A DNA stretch of 64,000 nucleotides from Skermanella sp. TT6. GTDB taxonomy: Bacteria > Pseudomonadota > Alphaproteobacteria > Azospirillales > Azospirillaceae. Position numbers and translations under genes: made by a program. The first letter of the stretch is position 1. Each line of letters opens with the position of its first letter. The stretch is from the NCBI RefSeq assembly GCF_016653635.2, contig NZ_CP067420.1, forward strand, positions 1,619,501-1,683,500, read 5' to 3'. Positions 50,703-60,166 of the stretch are shown here, piece by piece. The notes below the pieces were generated by a model. That model searched no databases, was not told where the DNA came from, and saw nothing but the letters and a program-made list of their open reading frames with translations.

Positions 50703-51425
50703 ATGTTCCCGCTGTTCCTGCTCGGCATCGCGCTTCTGGTGGGTTTCTACCTGCTGGCGCAGGCCTTCGTGAACGCGGACCCGAAGAGCCTCGCGAAGGG
50801 CGTGAAATACACGACGATCGGCGTCACGGTAGTCGTGGTGGTCTTCCTGGCGATCACCGGGCGCCTCGGCACGGCCATGGCGGTCGCCGCCTTCGTCCTG
50901 CCGATGGTGCTCCGCTGGCGCGCCCTGATGAACCGCGTGAAGGCGGCGGCCGGCCCCAGCGAGGGGCAGAGCTCGACCATAGAGACCTCGTTCCTGCGGA
51001 TGCGGCTCGACCATGACAGCGGCCGGATGGGCGGGGAGGTGCTGCGCGGCCGGTTCCAGGGCAGGATGCTGGACGATCTGGGGCTGGAGGAACTGCTGGA
51101 CCTCCTCCGGGAATGCCGGGATGCCGATTCGCAGTCCGCCGCGATCCTGGAAGCCTATCTCGATAGGACGCGGGAGGAGGACTGGCGAGCCGGCGCTCCG
51201 GGCGCCGGGGAACACGGGGGCGGGTCCGCGGGTTCACGCGGTACCGGCGGCGCCATGACGCGCGAGGAAGCATATGAGGTATTAGGCCTTCAGCCCGGCG
51301 CAAGCGAGGGCGAAATAAAGGATGCCCACAGAAGACTTATGCTGAAGATGCACCCCGATCAGGGCGGGTCGACATATCTCGCGGCCAAGATCAATCAGGC
51401 CAAAGATCTGCTCTTACGCTCGTAA
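50703..51425 (+). CDS. membrane-anchored J-domain protein
   Basis: 240 residues. Two N-terminal membrane helices ([40 protein letters not shown]) are followed by a helical middle domain ([32 protein letters not shown]) and a C-terminal J-domain ([38 protein letters not shown]) with the HPD motif that stimulates Hsp70 ATPase. The C-terminal J-domain with an N-terminal anchor resembles Tim14/Pam18-type proteins and DjlA-like bacterial relatives. It probably recruits DnaK to the inner membrane. Confidence 0.87.
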   Translation: MFPLFLLGIALLVGFYLLAQAFVNADPKSLAKGVKYTTIGVTVVVVVFLAITGRLGTAMAVAAFVLPMVLRWRALMNRVKAAAGPSEGQSSTIETSFLRMRLDHDSGRMGGEVLRGRFQGRMLDDLGLEELLDLLRECRDADSQSAAILEAYLDRTREEDWRAGAPGAGEHGGGSAGSRGTGGAMTREEAYEVLGLQPGASEGEIKDAHRRLMLKMHPDQGGSTYLAAKINQAKDLLLRS

Positions 51426-51529
51426 AGCGTGGGTTGCGCCGCAGCACACGCTTGTGGCAGAAAATTCAAGTCGTAAAGTGCCGCTTCGGGTTCTTCCCAT
51501 CATTCCACGCGTAGCGAAAAGAGACACCC

Positions 51530-52399
51530 ATGCGTAAAGCAGTGCGTAAAGCGGTTTTCCCGGTTGCCGGACTGGGCACCCGGTTCCTGCCCGCGACCAA
51601 GGCCATTCCCAAGGAGATGCTGCCCCTGGTCGACAAGCCGCTGATCCAGCACGCCGTCGAGGAAGCTCGCGCCGCCGGCATCGAAGACATCATCTTCGTG
51701 ACCAGCCAGGGCAAATCGGCGATCGAAGACCATTTCGACATCAATGGCGATCTCAACAAGGTCCTGGAAACCCGGGGCAAGCTCGATGCGCTCGAGTCGG
51801 TCAAGGCGACGGAGATCGGTTCGGGCAAGCTCTTCTACACCCGCCAGCAGCAGCCGCTCGGCCTCGGCCACGCGGTCTGGTGCGCGCGCAAGCTGGTCGG
51901 CGACGAGCCCTTCGCGGTCCTGCTCCCCGACGACGTCGTGCTGGCCGGCACCCCCTGCCTCAAGCAGATGGTCGAGGCCTATGACGACGTCGGCGGCAAC
52001 ATCGTCGCGGTCGTGGACGTGCCGCGCGAGCACACCAACCGATACGGCATCCTGGACGTGGCGTCCGACGACGGCCGGCTGGCCGCGGTGAAGGGCCTGG
52101 TCGAGAAGCCGAAGCCCGAGGTCGCGCCGTCCACCCTGTCGATCATCGGCCGCTACATCCTCCAGCCGGAGGTCTTCGGCCATCTCGACCGCCAGGAGCG
52201 CGGCGCCGGAAACGAGATCCAGCTGACCGACAGCATGGCGCGCCTGATCGGGAACCAGCCGTTCCACGGCCTGCGGTTCGAGGGCACCCGGTACGATTGC
52301 GGCGACCGCGTCGGCTTCCTGGAAGCCAACCTGGCGTTCGCGCTGGAGCGTCCCGACATCGGGCACCTGGTCCGCGAGGCCATCGCCAAGCTGATCTGA
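51530..52399 (+). CDS. galU: UTP-glucose-1-phosphate uridylyltransferase
   Basis: 289 residues making UDP-glucose from UTP and glucose-1-phosphate. The nucleotide-binding start is KAVFPVAGLGTRFLPATKAIPKEMLPLVDKPLI. FAVLLPDDVVLAGTPCLKQMV and the product-binding VEKPKPEVAPSTLSIIGRYIL are present. It heads a galU-ugd-pgm cluster supplying sugar nucleotides for exopolysaccharide and lipopolysaccharide. Confidence 0.97.
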   Translation: MRKAVRKAVFPVAGLGTRFLPATKAIPKEMLPLVDKPLIQHAVEEARAAGIEDIIFVTSQGKSAIEDHFDINGDLNKVLETRGKLDALESVKATEIGSGKLFYTRQQQPLGLGHAVWCARKLVGDEPFAVLLPDDVVLAGTPCLKQMVEAYDDVGGNIVAVVDVPREHTNRYGILDVASDDGRLAAVKGLVEKPKPEVAPSTLSIIGRYILQPEVFGHLDRQERGAGNEIQLTDSMARLIGNQPFHGLRFEGTRYDCGDRVGFLEANLAFALERPDIGHLVREAIAKLI

Positions 52400-52429
52400 T
52401 CCGGTATATACCCCGGCCACCCAGGTAAT

Positions 52430-52448
52430 CCGGCCGCTCCGCGGCCGG
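52430..52448 (+). other. hairpin between galU and ugd
   Basis: CCGGCCGC (52430-52437) and GCGGCCGG (52441-52448) are perfect complements around TCC. No T-run follows, so it is more likely an mRNA-stability or processing hairpin inside the operon than a terminator. Confidence 0.5.
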
Positions 52449-52485
52449 CATTCACGTTGAAATATTGAGATAGAGGGCACGGCCC

Positions 52486-53841
52486 ATGCGTATCGCAATG
52501 ATCGGAACAGGCTATGTCGGCTTGGTTTCCGGCGCCTGTTTTTCCGAGTTCGGCGTCAACGTCGTGTGCGTCGACAAGGACGCGGGCAAGATCGACCGGC
52601 TGAACCGCGGCGAAATTCCGATCTACGAACCGGGCCTCGACGATCTGGTCGCGAAGAACGTCAAGGCCGGGCGGCTGTCCTTCAGCCTTGACCTGGCCGG
52701 TTCGGTAGCCGACGCCGACGCGGTGTTCATCGCGGTCGGCACGCCTTCCCGCCGCGGCGACGGACATGCCGACCTCAGCTACGTCTACGCCGCCGCCGAG
52801 GAGATCGCCCGCGGCATCAACGACTATACGGTCATCGTGACCAAGTCCACGGTGCCGGTCGGCACCGGGCGCGAAGTCGCGCGCATCGTCCGCAAGACCC
52901 GCCCCGACGTCGAATTCGGAGTGGCGTCCAACCCCGAGTTCCTGCGCGAGGGGTCGGCCATCGGCGACTTCCTGCGGCCGGACCGGGTCGTGATCGGGAC
53001 CGACAGCGACCGCGCCCGCGCGGTGATGCGCGCCCTGTACCGGCCGCTCTACCTGATCGAGACTCCGATCGTGATGACCAGCCTGGAGACCGCCGAGCTG
53101 ATCAAGTACGCGGCGAACACCTTCCTGGCGACCAAGATCACCTTCATCAACGAGATCGCCGACCTGTGCGAGAAGGTCGGGGCCGACGTCCACGACGTCG
53201 CCAAGGGCATCGGTCTGGACGGACGGATCGGCAAGAAGTTCCTGCATCCGGGTCCCGGCTACGGCGGGTCGTGCTTCCCGAAGGACACGCTGGCCCTCGT
53301 CCGCACCGCCCAGGATTACGGCTCGCCGCTGCGGATCGTCGAGACGGTGGTGGACATCAACACCAAGCGCAAGCAATCCATGGCCGACCGGATCGTCGAG
53401 GCCTGCGGCGGCGACGTGGACGGCAAGACGATCGCCGTGCTCGGCGTCACCTTCAAGCCGAACACCGACGACATGCGCGACAGCCCCTCGCTGGACATCG
53501 TCCCGGCCCTGCAGGAGAAGGGCGCCGTGATCCGGGCCTTCGATCCGGCCGGACGGCACGAGGCCGAGAAGCTGCTGCCCGGCGTCACCTGGTGCGGCGA
53601 CGCATACGAGACCCTGGAGGGGGCTTCGGCCGTGGCACTCCTCACGGAGTGGAACGAGTTCCGCGTGCTAGACCTTAAGCGCGTGCGGGAGTTGATGAAA
53701 ACTCCGGTTATGGTAGATCTTCGCAATGTCTACAATCCGGATGACATGGAAATGGCCGGGTTCGCCTATACCTGCGTCGGGCGCCCCTCGCGTTTCCGCA
53801 TCAACAATCGCGAACTGCGCGAGAAGGTTCTCGAGTCATGA
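52486..53841 (+). CDS. ugd: UDP-glucose 6-dehydrogenase
   Basis: 451 residues oxidising UDP-glucose to UDP-glucuronate with two NAD. It starts with the Rossmann [23 protein letters not shown]. The catalytic cysteine is C263 in [16 protein letters not shown], and [29 protein letters not shown] is the central helix. The C-terminal UDP-binding domain has [20 protein letters not shown]. Its TGA overlaps the next gene's ATG (ATGA), so translation is coupled. Confidence 0.97.
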   Translation: MRIAMIGTGYVGLVSGACFSEFGVNVVCVDKDAGKIDRLNRGEIPIYEPGLDDLVAKNVKAGRLSFSLDLAGSVADADAVFIAVGTPSRRGDGHADLSYVYAAAEEIARGINDYTVIVTKSTVPVGTGREVARIVRKTRPDVEFGVASNPEFLREGSAIGDFLRPDRVVIGTDSDRARAVMRALYRPLYLIETPIVMTSLETAELIKYAANTFLATKITFINEIADLCEKVGADVHDVAKGIGLDGRIGKKFLHPGPGYGGSCFPKDTLALVRTAQDYGSPLRIVETVVDINTKRKQSMADRIVEACGGDVDGKTIAVLGVTFKPNTDDMRDSPSLDIVPALQEKGAVIRAFDPAGRHEAEKLLPGVTWCGDAYETLEGASAVALLTEWNEFRVLDLKRVRELMKTPVMVDLRNVYNPDDMEMAGFAYTCVGRPSRFRINNRELREKVLES

Positions 53842-55223
53842 CTGAAACCCACAAGTTCCACGGCACCGTCCTGCGCGAGTACGATATCCGCGGCATCGTC
53901 GGCAAGACCCTGACCGCCGCCGATGCCCGGGCGATCGGGCGCAGCTTCGGCACCGTGGTGGTCAGGGGCGGCGGCGACCGGGTCTGCGTCGGCTATGACG
54001 GCCGGCTCAGCTCCGTGGAACTGGAGGCGGCCCTGGTCGAGGGACTGGTCTCGACCGGCCTGCATGTCGAGCGGATCGGCCTCGGCCCGACCCCGATGCT
54101 CTATTTCGCGGTCCGCGACCGCGGGGCCTCGGCCGGCGTCATGATCACCGGGTCGCACAACCCGCCGGACTACAACGGCTTCAAGATGATGATGGGCAAG
54201 GCCCCGGTCTACGGCCAGGCCATCCTGGAGCTGGGCGAGATCGCGGCCAAGGGCGACTACGCCGTGGGCGAGGGACGGGCGGAGAAGATCGACATCCGCG
54301 ACGCCTATGTCGAGCGCCTGCTGAAGGACTACGACGGCGCCCGCGACCTGACCGTCGCCTGGGATGCCGGCAACGGCGCCGCCGGCGAGATCCTGAAGCG
54401 GCTGACGGCCAGGCTGCCGGGCAAGCACATCCTGCTGTTCGAAGACATCGACGGCAACTTCCCGAACCACCATCCGGACCCGACCATGCCGGAGAACCTG
54501 GTGGACCTCCAGCAGGCGGTGGCCGAGCACAAGTGCGACCTGGGTATCGCCTTCGACGGCGACGGCGACCGGATCGGCGCGGTCGATGCCGGCGGGCGGA
54601 TCGTCTGGGGCGACCAGCTCGTCGCGATCTATGCCTCCGAGGTGCTGAAGACCCATCCCGGCGGCACCATCATCGCCGACGTCAAGGCCAGCCAGACCCT
54701 GTTCGACGAGATCGAGCGCCTGGGCGGCAAGCCGCTGATGTGGAAGACCGGCCATTCGCTGCTCAAGGCCAAGATGGCGGAGACGGGCTCGCCGCTGGCC
54801 GGCGAGATGAGCGGCCATATCTTCTTCGCCGACAAGTGGTACGGCTTCGACGACGCCCTCTATTGCGGCATTCGCCTGGTGGCCCTGGTCGCCAAGTCGG
54901 ACAAGACGCTGGCCGAGCTCCGGGACGTGCTGCCGCAGGTGTTCAACACGCCGGAAGTCCGCTTCCAGACCGACGAGGAGCGCAAGTTCGCCGTCGTGAA
55001 GGAGGTCAAGGCGCGCTTGGCGGCGAGCGGGGCCACGGTCAACGACATCGACGGCGTCCGGGTCAACACCGAGGACGGCTGGTGGCTGCTGCGCGCCTCC
55101 AACACCCAGGACGTGCTGGTCGCCCGCTGCGAGGCGTTCAGCCCCGAAGGGCTGGAGCGGCTGAAGGCCTTGCTGGTCGAACAGCTCGGCGCCAGCGGCA
55201 TCTCGGCCCCGGCGGACTTCTGA
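53838..55223 (+). CDS. phosphomannomutase/phosphoglucomutase
   Basis: 461 residues of the alpha-D-phosphohexomutase family (AlgC/ManB type). The active-site phosphoserine is S106 in [13 protein letters not shown], the metal loop is DGDGDRIG, the sugar-binding loop is [15 protein letters not shown], and the C-terminal phosphate-binding segment is RASNTQD. It interconverts hexose 1- and 6-phosphates and so feeds GalU or GDP-mannose synthesis. It is the last gene of the cluster and is followed by a large palindromic repeat. Confidence 0.93.
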   Translation: MTETHKFHGTVLREYDIRGIVGKTLTAADARAIGRSFGTVVVRGGGDRVCVGYDGRLSSVELEAALVEGLVSTGLHVERIGLGPTPMLYFAVRDRGASAGVMITGSHNPPDYNGFKMMMGKAPVYGQAILELGEIAAKGDYAVGEGRAEKIDIRDAYVERLLKDYDGARDLTVAWDAGNGAAGEILKRLTARLPGKHILLFEDIDGNFPNHHPDPTMPENLVDLQQAVAEHKCDLGIAFDGDGDRIGAVDAGGRIVWGDQLVAIYASEVLKTHPGGTIIADVKASQTLFDEIERLGGKPLMWKTGHSLLKAKMAETGSPLAGEMSGHIFFADKWYGFDDALYCGIRLVALVAKSDKTLAELRDVLPQVFNTPEVRFQTDEERKFAVVKEVKARLAASGATVNDIDGVRVNTEDGWWLLRASNTQDVLVARCEAFSPEGLERLKALLVEQLGASGISAPADF

Positions 55224-55246
55224 TCTTCCGAAGTTTGCCGTATCCT

Positions 55247-55325
55247 GTAGGTCAGGTAGAGCGAAGCGGCACCCGACATCCACGCACCGGCTCTGTCGGA
55301 TGCCGCTTCGCTCCATCCGACCTAC
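55247..55325. repeat. REP-like palindromic element after the mutase gene
   Basis: Two 32-base arms (55247-55278 and 55294-55325) beginning GTAGGTC and containing GAGCGAAGCGGCA are inverted copies with four mismatches around a 15-base loop. The GTAGGTC...GACCTAC ends are typical of extragenic palindromic repeats in GC-rich proteobacteria. It ends 20 bases before the next gene and may also terminate transcription. Confidence 0.75.
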
Positions 55326-55345
55326 GGTGATCAAGGACCATCGCC

Positions 55346-56095
55346 ATGCCGGACACCCTCTTCCTTCAGACGCTTCCCATAGCGCTCGGCCGGTTCGACC
55401 CGGCCTCCAAGCCGACCGGCCTGGTCATCGTCGACGAGGTCCACGGATTCTGCACCGTCGGATGCGGCCCCCTGGCCCCGGCCTCTCCCAATGCCCAGGT
55501 GGACAGGATGGTGACCGAGACCGTCGGGCTGGCGCGCCGGTTCGAGGCGGAGGGGTGGCCGACCCTGGCCTTCCTCGACACCCATGTCCCGGGCAAGCCC
55601 GAGCCGCCTTATCCTCCCCACTGCGAGATCGGCACCGGCCAGGAGAACCTCGTCGGCGAACTGGAATGGCTTGCCGATTCCCCCGCCGCGACACTGATCC
55701 GGAAGGACTGCATCAACGGCTTCATCGGAGCCATCGGGCCGGACGGCCGCAACCGCCTGCTGGACTGGATCACGGGAAACCGGCTGAAGGCGGTGCTGGC
55801 GGTCGGCATCTGCACCGACATCTGCGTGATGGATTTCGTGCTGACCCTGCTGTCGGCGCGCAACCACGGCATGGCGGGCGATCTGGAGGACATCGTGGTC
55901 TACGAACCGGGATGCGCCACCTACGACCTTCCCCTGGCCGTCGCCCGGGACCTGGGCCTGCCCGACACGGCGGCCCATCCCCAGGCGGAAACCCACCACA
56001 TGGGCCTGTATGTCATGGCGTCGCGGGGCGCCGTGCTGGCGGGCGAACTGGCTTGGAGCTGTCCCCGATCAGGTCCATCCGCCCGAGACAGCTGA
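55346..56095 (+). CDS. isochorismatase-fold cysteine hydrolase
   Basis: 249 residues. TGLVIVDEVHGFCTVGCGPLAP gives the first acid of the nicotinamidase-type triad, RKDCINGFIGA gives the lysine and VGICTDICVMDFVLTLLSARNHG gives the catalytic Cys (second Cys of GICTDIC). This pattern fits nicotinamidase or related amidohydrolases that release ammonia or cleave amides; the exact substrate is unknown. Its reading frame begins 21 bases after the REP-like element. Confidence 0.82.
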   Translation: MPDTLFLQTLPIALGRFDPASKPTGLVIVDEVHGFCTVGCGPLAPASPNAQVDRMVTETVGLARRFEAEGWPTLAFLDTHVPGKPEPPYPPHCEIGTGQENLVGELEWLADSPAATLIRKDCINGFIGAIGPDGRNRLLDWITGNRLKAVLAVGICTDICVMDFVLTLLSARNHGMAGDLEDIVVYEPGCATYDLPLAVARDLGLPDTAAHPQAETHHMGLYVMASRGAVLAGELAWSCPRSGPSARDS

Positions 56096-56103
56096 TCCGA
56101 TGC

Positions 56104-56187
56104 GTTGCGCCATGGGTGCAACCTAAGATCGTCGGCCCGCGTCACCTCCGCCCTGCATCGAGCCGTAGGTTGCGCCCATGGCGCAAC
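56104..56187. repeat. second palindromic repeat (GTTGCGCCATGGG type)
   Basis: Twenty-two-base arms at 56104-56125 and 56166-56187 are inverted copies with one mismatch, separated by 40 bases. Each arm also contains the sub-palindrome GCGCCATGGGCGC or a close form. It lies in a 259-base gap that holds no convincing gene. It is a different family from the element at 55247. Confidence 0.7.
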
Positions 56188-56354
56188 ACGGTGCGGCGAG
56201 TGGAACGGCCGGCTGCGAGGACCGGAGCGGTTCAACCTGATCGGGGACCGCTTTAGGTTCGGTTGGGAGCATGCGTGGCCGGCCGGGCTGTTCCGCGGCG
56301 AACGGAATGCCCAGCCAGCCCCGTCGAACCTGCCTGCTGCGCACCTTTCCCGGC

Positions 56355-57248
56355 TCAGGAGTCGAGACCCCAAAGGTCCGGGTTCCGTTTGAAATACTCG
56401 GTCATCATCTCGGTGAGGACCCGTATCTTCCGGGCGGGATGCTGGCCGGGCGGACGGACGACATAGGCGGCCGCCGGGGGCGGTGGATAGCCCGTCATGA
56501 TCGGCACGAGTGCGCCCGAGACGACGTGGCCGTACGTGATGCAATCGGGAAGCCAGGCGATCCCCAGCCCCGCAACGGCGGCTGCGGCAAGCGCCGTCGC
56601 GTTGTCCGCCTTGAAGCTGCCCTGCGGCTGAACCGTGATGATCCCGTCGCCATCCGTGAACTGCCAGGTTTCCACCCCCTGCATGAGCGCCGGGTGGTTG
56701 AGAACCTGTTCGGGCGTCTCAGGAGCGCCGTGCAACTTGATGTAAGCCGGGCTTGCCAGAAGCTTTCCGTAGATCGGCCCGACGCGTTTTGCGATCAGGT
56801 TGGAGTCCTGAAGATAGCCGACCCGGATGGCGCAATCGAAGCCCTCCGCGATGAGATCGACGAAACGGTCGCTGTAGGATGAATGGATGTGCAGCCGCGG
56901 ATGACGTTTTGCCATCTCCGCGATCACGGGTGCGAAATGGGTCGGCCCGAAGGAAAACGGCATGGCGATGCGCAGGCGGCCGCGCAGATCGCCATCGGGA
57001 AGAATCGCCTCTCTGGCGGTGTCCATCTCGGCGCTGGCCCGGGCCGCATGGTCCCGAAACGTGACGCCGGCTTCCGTCAGGGCGGCACCGCGGGTCGTCC
57101 GTGCGAGAAGCTGGATGCCGAGTTCCGCTTCGATCCGAAAGAGCCGCCGGCTCACGACCGATTTGGAAACGCCGAGCCGGCGCGCGGCGGCGGATACCCC
57201 GCCGGCATCGGCGACGGCGACGAATGTCTGCAGATCTTCGATGTCCAC
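56355..57248 (-). CDS. LysR-family transcriptional regulator
   Basis: 297 residues from the GTG at 57248 (GGGGAA eight bases upstream). The winged helix reads VDIEDLQTFVAVADAGGVSAAARRLGVSKSVVSRRLFRIEAELGIQLLARTTRGAALTEAG. The effector domain of the small LysR/DsdC-like subgroup follows (GRLRIAMPFSFGPTHFAPVIAEMAKRHPRLHIHSSYSDRFVDLIAEGFDCAIRVG). It is divergent from the isochorismatase-type hydrolase, the usual target arrangement. Confidence 0.93.
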   Translation of the reverse strand: MDIEDLQTFVAVADAGGVSAAARRLGVSKSVVSRRLFRIEAELGIQLLARTTRGAALTEAGVTFRDHAARASAEMDTAREAILPDGDLRGRLRIAMPFSFGPTHFAPVIAEMAKRHPRLHIHSSYSDRFVDLIAEGFDCAIRVGYLQDSNLIAKRVGPIYGKLLASPAYIKLHGAPETPEQVLNHPALMQGVETWQFTDGDGIITVQPQGSFKADNATALAAAAVAGLGIAWLPDCITYGHVVSGALVPIMTGYPPPPAAAYVVRPPGQHPARKIRVLTEMMTEYFKRNPDLWGLDS

Positions 57249-57397
57249 TTCGGCGTTCCCCAAACTGCGACACAGCTTTCCCGACCATGGCACTATCGAA
57301 TCGCCGGAGGGAACGGTTAATTGCGGGCGGGCAGTCGCTCCCGGCGGATGTCTCCCGCAAACCCGATGCCGTTCGATCGGCAGGAAAGGAAGTCGCA

Positions 57398-58051
57398 ATG
57401 ACTTTTCGGAATGGCCTTGGTTCGCTTCTTCGTCCCGAAGACTCGGTCCTCGTTCTGATCGATCACCAGCCTTACCAGCTTGCGAACGTGAACAGCCACG
57501 AGCCGCAGATGGTGGTCAACAATACGGCGGCGCTGGCGAAGGTCGCCAAAGCCTTCGGCGTACCCACGATCCTGACAAGCGTGATCGCCGACAGGGGCGG
57601 CCTGATCTTCCCTCAGATCACTGACGTGTTCCCTGGCCAGGAGGTGATCGATCGGACCTTCATCAACACCTGGGAGGACAGGAAGGTCGTGGACGCGGTC
57701 AAGTCTACCGGTCGCAAGCAACTCATCATCGCCGGCCTCTGGACCGAGATCTGCGTCGCGATGCCGACGATCCAGGCTCTTGGCGAGGGTTGGGACGTGA
57801 CGGTCGTCACCGATGCATCCGGAGGCGTTTCGACCGAAGCCCACGAAGTCGCGATCCGACGCATGATCGCGGCCGGCGCGAACATGATGACTTGGCTGGC
57901 GGTGGCGTCGGAATGGCAGCGTGACTGGGCCCGCACGGAGCATGCCGCCGAGCTTTCGGAGGTGCTCGTGCAGCATGCCGCCGGAAGCGGCATCGCTTTC
58001 CTTTGGGAACAGCAGTTGCTCAACACGCCGGTGCCAGGCACCGTGGACTGA
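57398..58051 (+). CDS. YcaC-like isochorismatase-family hydrolase
   Basis: 217 residues from the ATG at 57398 with AAAGGAAG upstream. Triad elements: SVLVLIDHQPYQLANV (Asp), EVIDRTFINTWEDRKVVDAVKSTGRKQLIIAGLWTEICVAMPTIQALGEGW (Cys in WTEICV). The MTFRNGLGSLLRPEDSVLVLIDHQ start matches the YcaC octamer family of unknown substrate. It is probably controlled by the divergent LysR; the 149-base gap would hold the operator. Confidence 0.88.
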   Translation: MTFRNGLGSLLRPEDSVLVLIDHQPYQLANVNSHEPQMVVNNTAALAKVAKAFGVPTILTSVIADRGGLIFPQITDVFPGQEVIDRTFINTWEDRKVVDAVKSTGRKQLIIAGLWTEICVAMPTIQALGEGWDVTVVTDASGGVSTEAHEVAIRRMIAAGANMMTWLAVASEWQRDWARTEHAAELSEVLVQHAAGSGIAFLWEQQLLNTPVPGTVD

Positions 58052-58115
58052 CCAGGCGCGGAGGGCGAGGATCCGGCGCACTGCGCCCGTCGGCGGACAG
58101 GCGCCCCCAGGGACC

Positions 58116-59378
58116 TCACAGACCCTGGGGCGCCACCATGATGCAGGCGTCGCCCGCCCGTTCCAGGCTGGCGCAGACGTTCCGCGCGGTCGTCTCGTCC
58201 AGGCCCATCAGGCGGGCGCGGAACAGCCGGCCGGAACCGGTCGTCACTTGGATCATCTGAGGATAGGCCCGGGACAGGAGCGAGGGCAGCCGGCGGCTCA
58301 CCGAGTCGAGCGCCTTGCGGCCGGCGCGGGCGTCGCTGAAGGCGCCGACCTGCACGCCCCAGACGCCGGTCTCCGACGCGATGGCGCTGCCGCCCGCGCC
58401 GAGCGGCGGGCTCAAGGTTGCGGCCAGCGTCGCCAGGTCGGAACTGTCGACGACCTCCTCCAGGCTGGCGACCTCGACGTCGCCGCCGGCGATATCCGGC
58501 TTGCGGTCCGGGCGGGCGGGCGCGCGGAGCGAGGCGACCAGCGGCGCGGGCGTGCGCGGCGTGGCGAAACCCTGGTCGAGCAGTTCGGCCAGATGGGCGT
58601 CGCGCCATGCCGGCGTATCGCCGCCCATGACCACCGCGATCAGGCGCCGGCCCTGGCGCACCGCCGATGCCGCCAGATTGAAGCCCGATGCCCGGATATA
58701 GCCGGTCTTCAGCCCGTCCATGCCCTTGTAGACGCCCATGAGGCGGTTGTGGTTGGGGTGCTCGACGCCGCGATAGGTGAAGCTGGCCCGGCTGAAATAG
58801 GGGTAGTATTTCGGATAGTCGCGGATCAGCGCCGAGGCCAGGATGGCGAGGTCGCGCGCGGTCGAGACCTGCCGCTCGTCGGGCAGGCCGTGCGGATTCC
58901 GGAAGGTCGTCCGCGACATGCCGAGCTGGCGCGCCTTCCGGGTCATCATCGTGGCGAAACGGCTTTCGGAGCCGCCGACTCCCTCCGCCAGGACCATGGC
59001 GGCATCGTTCGCCGACTTCGTCACCAGCGCCAGGATCGCGTGCTCGACCTTGATCCGCTGGCCGGGCTTGAGGTCCAGCTTGGTCGGCGGCTGCGACGCC
59101 GCCTTGCGGGATACCGTCAGGCTCTGACCGAGCTTGATCCGCTTCTTCTGCAGCGCCTCGAAGGTCAGGTAGAGGGTCATCATCTTGGTCAGCGACGCCG
59201 GGTACTTGGGATCGTCGGCATTGGCCCGGTACAGGACCTCCCCGTTGCCGGCATCGATCACGATGGAGGCGTATTTCGATTGGGCCAGTGCCGGGTCCGC
59301 CAGGGAGCCTATGAGAAGGAGCGACAGGGCCAGGATGATCGTGGCGAGAAAGCCCGGTCGGCGGGACGGATTTGACAC
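58116..59378 (-). CDS. D-alanyl-D-alanine carboxypeptidase with SPOR domain
   Basis: 420 residues from the GTG at 59378. The signal peptide is LATIILALSLLLIGSLADPALAQ. The penicillin-binding serine peptidase motifs are S62-L-T-K65, S122-A-N124 and K224-T-G226, typical of PBP5/DacA-class S11 peptidases that trim the stem peptide of peptidoglycan. The C-terminal SPOR domain (GVWGVQVGAFSDARAGRKALDSV) targets septal glycan. It lies in a minus-strand position with no partner gene nearby. Confidence 0.94.
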   Translation of the reverse strand: MSNPSRRPGFLATIILALSLLLIGSLADPALAQSKYASIVIDAGNGEVLYRANADDPKYPASLTKMMTLYLTFEALQKKRIKLGQSLTVSRKAASQPPTKLDLKPGQRIKVEHAILALVTKSANDAAMVLAEGVGGSESRFATMMTRKARQLGMSRTTFRNPHGLPDERQVSTARDLAILASALIRDYPKYYPYFSRASFTYRGVEHPNHNRLMGVYKGMDGLKTGYIRASGFNLAASAVRQGRRLIAVVMGGDTPAWRDAHLAELLDQGFATPRTPAPLVASLRAPARPDRKPDIAGGDVEVASLEEVVDSSDLATLAATLSPPLGAGGSAIASETGVWGVQVGAFSDARAGRKALDSVSRRLPSLLSRAYPQMIQVTTGSGRLFRARLMGLDETTARNVCASLERAGDACIMVAPQGL

Positions 59379-59580
59379 GGCGGAGCCCCCAATACACCTT
59401 CTGAACAAATCTTTGGCCGGATGGTAAGTTCGTGTTGAATCAATGTCTACCGTCCTTTCGTTAAACGGGCGCGACTGTGGTCTTCCGACCCTGATCCCTA
59501 AAGGATGAGGCAGTGACGCACCGGAAGATTGTCGGGTGCTTCTATCGTCCGTCCCGGCGGTGGGTGGTATATTGTCCGTC

Positions 59581-60153
59581 ATGCGCCTGACACCGTTCGG
59601 TCCGGCCGCCGCGGCGGCTCTCCTCCTGCTCGGTCAAGCCCTGACCGGGTGCGCCTCGCTCGGCCCGGCCGAGGATGCGGGCGTGCGCAAGCTCACCTGG
59701 TTCAGCTACGTGAACGGGGAGGATCTGCGGGCCCAGTGCTCCGCCGAGGCTCCCGACCGCTACCGCCTGATCCACAATGCGCGGTCGAGCGCCCGGCTCA
59801 GGACCTACGAGGTGCATGGGGAAGGCGACGACGGGCGCTCCGGCCGCCCCGGCGGCGCCGTGGTGGAAGCGCGCGAGATACCCGCGGCCGACCTGTCGCG
59901 GCGCCAACCCGAAGAGGCGCTGGGCACCGGCGAAGGCGCCGCCGCCCGCATCAGGCTGTCGCCCGAGCAGTTCGATTGGCTGACCCGCAGCCTCGCCGAC
60001 AACGGCGTCTTCGACACGCCGCTGCGAGGATTCCGGACGAAGCCGGGCGGCGTGCTCTGGCTGGCCAGCGGCTGCCACGACGGCGCCTATTTCCTGACCG
60101 CCTTCTCCAACCCCGCCGAGCGGCTCGAGATCATCGACGGGCCGGGACGGTGA
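59581..60153 (+). CDS. putative lipoprotein of unknown function
   Basis: 190 residues from the ATG at 59581. A lipoprotein signal peptide (RLTPFGPAAAAALLLLGQALTGC) ends in the lipobox L-T-G-C. The mature part (VRKLTWFSYVNGEDLRAQCSAEAPDRYRLIHNARSSARLRTYEV) matches nothing I recognise. An upstream in-frame ATG at 59536 would lengthen it without strengthening the signal. It converges with the Anbu-like gene 13 bases beyond. Confidence 0.65.
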   Translation: MRLTPFGPAAAAALLLLGQALTGCASLGPAEDAGVRKLTWFSYVNGEDLRAQCSAEAPDRYRLIHNARSSARLRTYEVHGEGDDGRSGRPGGAVVEAREIPAADLSRRQPEEALGTGEGAAARIRLSPEQFDWLTRSLADNGVFDTPLRGFRTKPGGVLWLASGCHDGAYFLTAFSNPAERLEIIDGPGR

Positions 60154-60166
60154 CCGGCGGAGCGGC

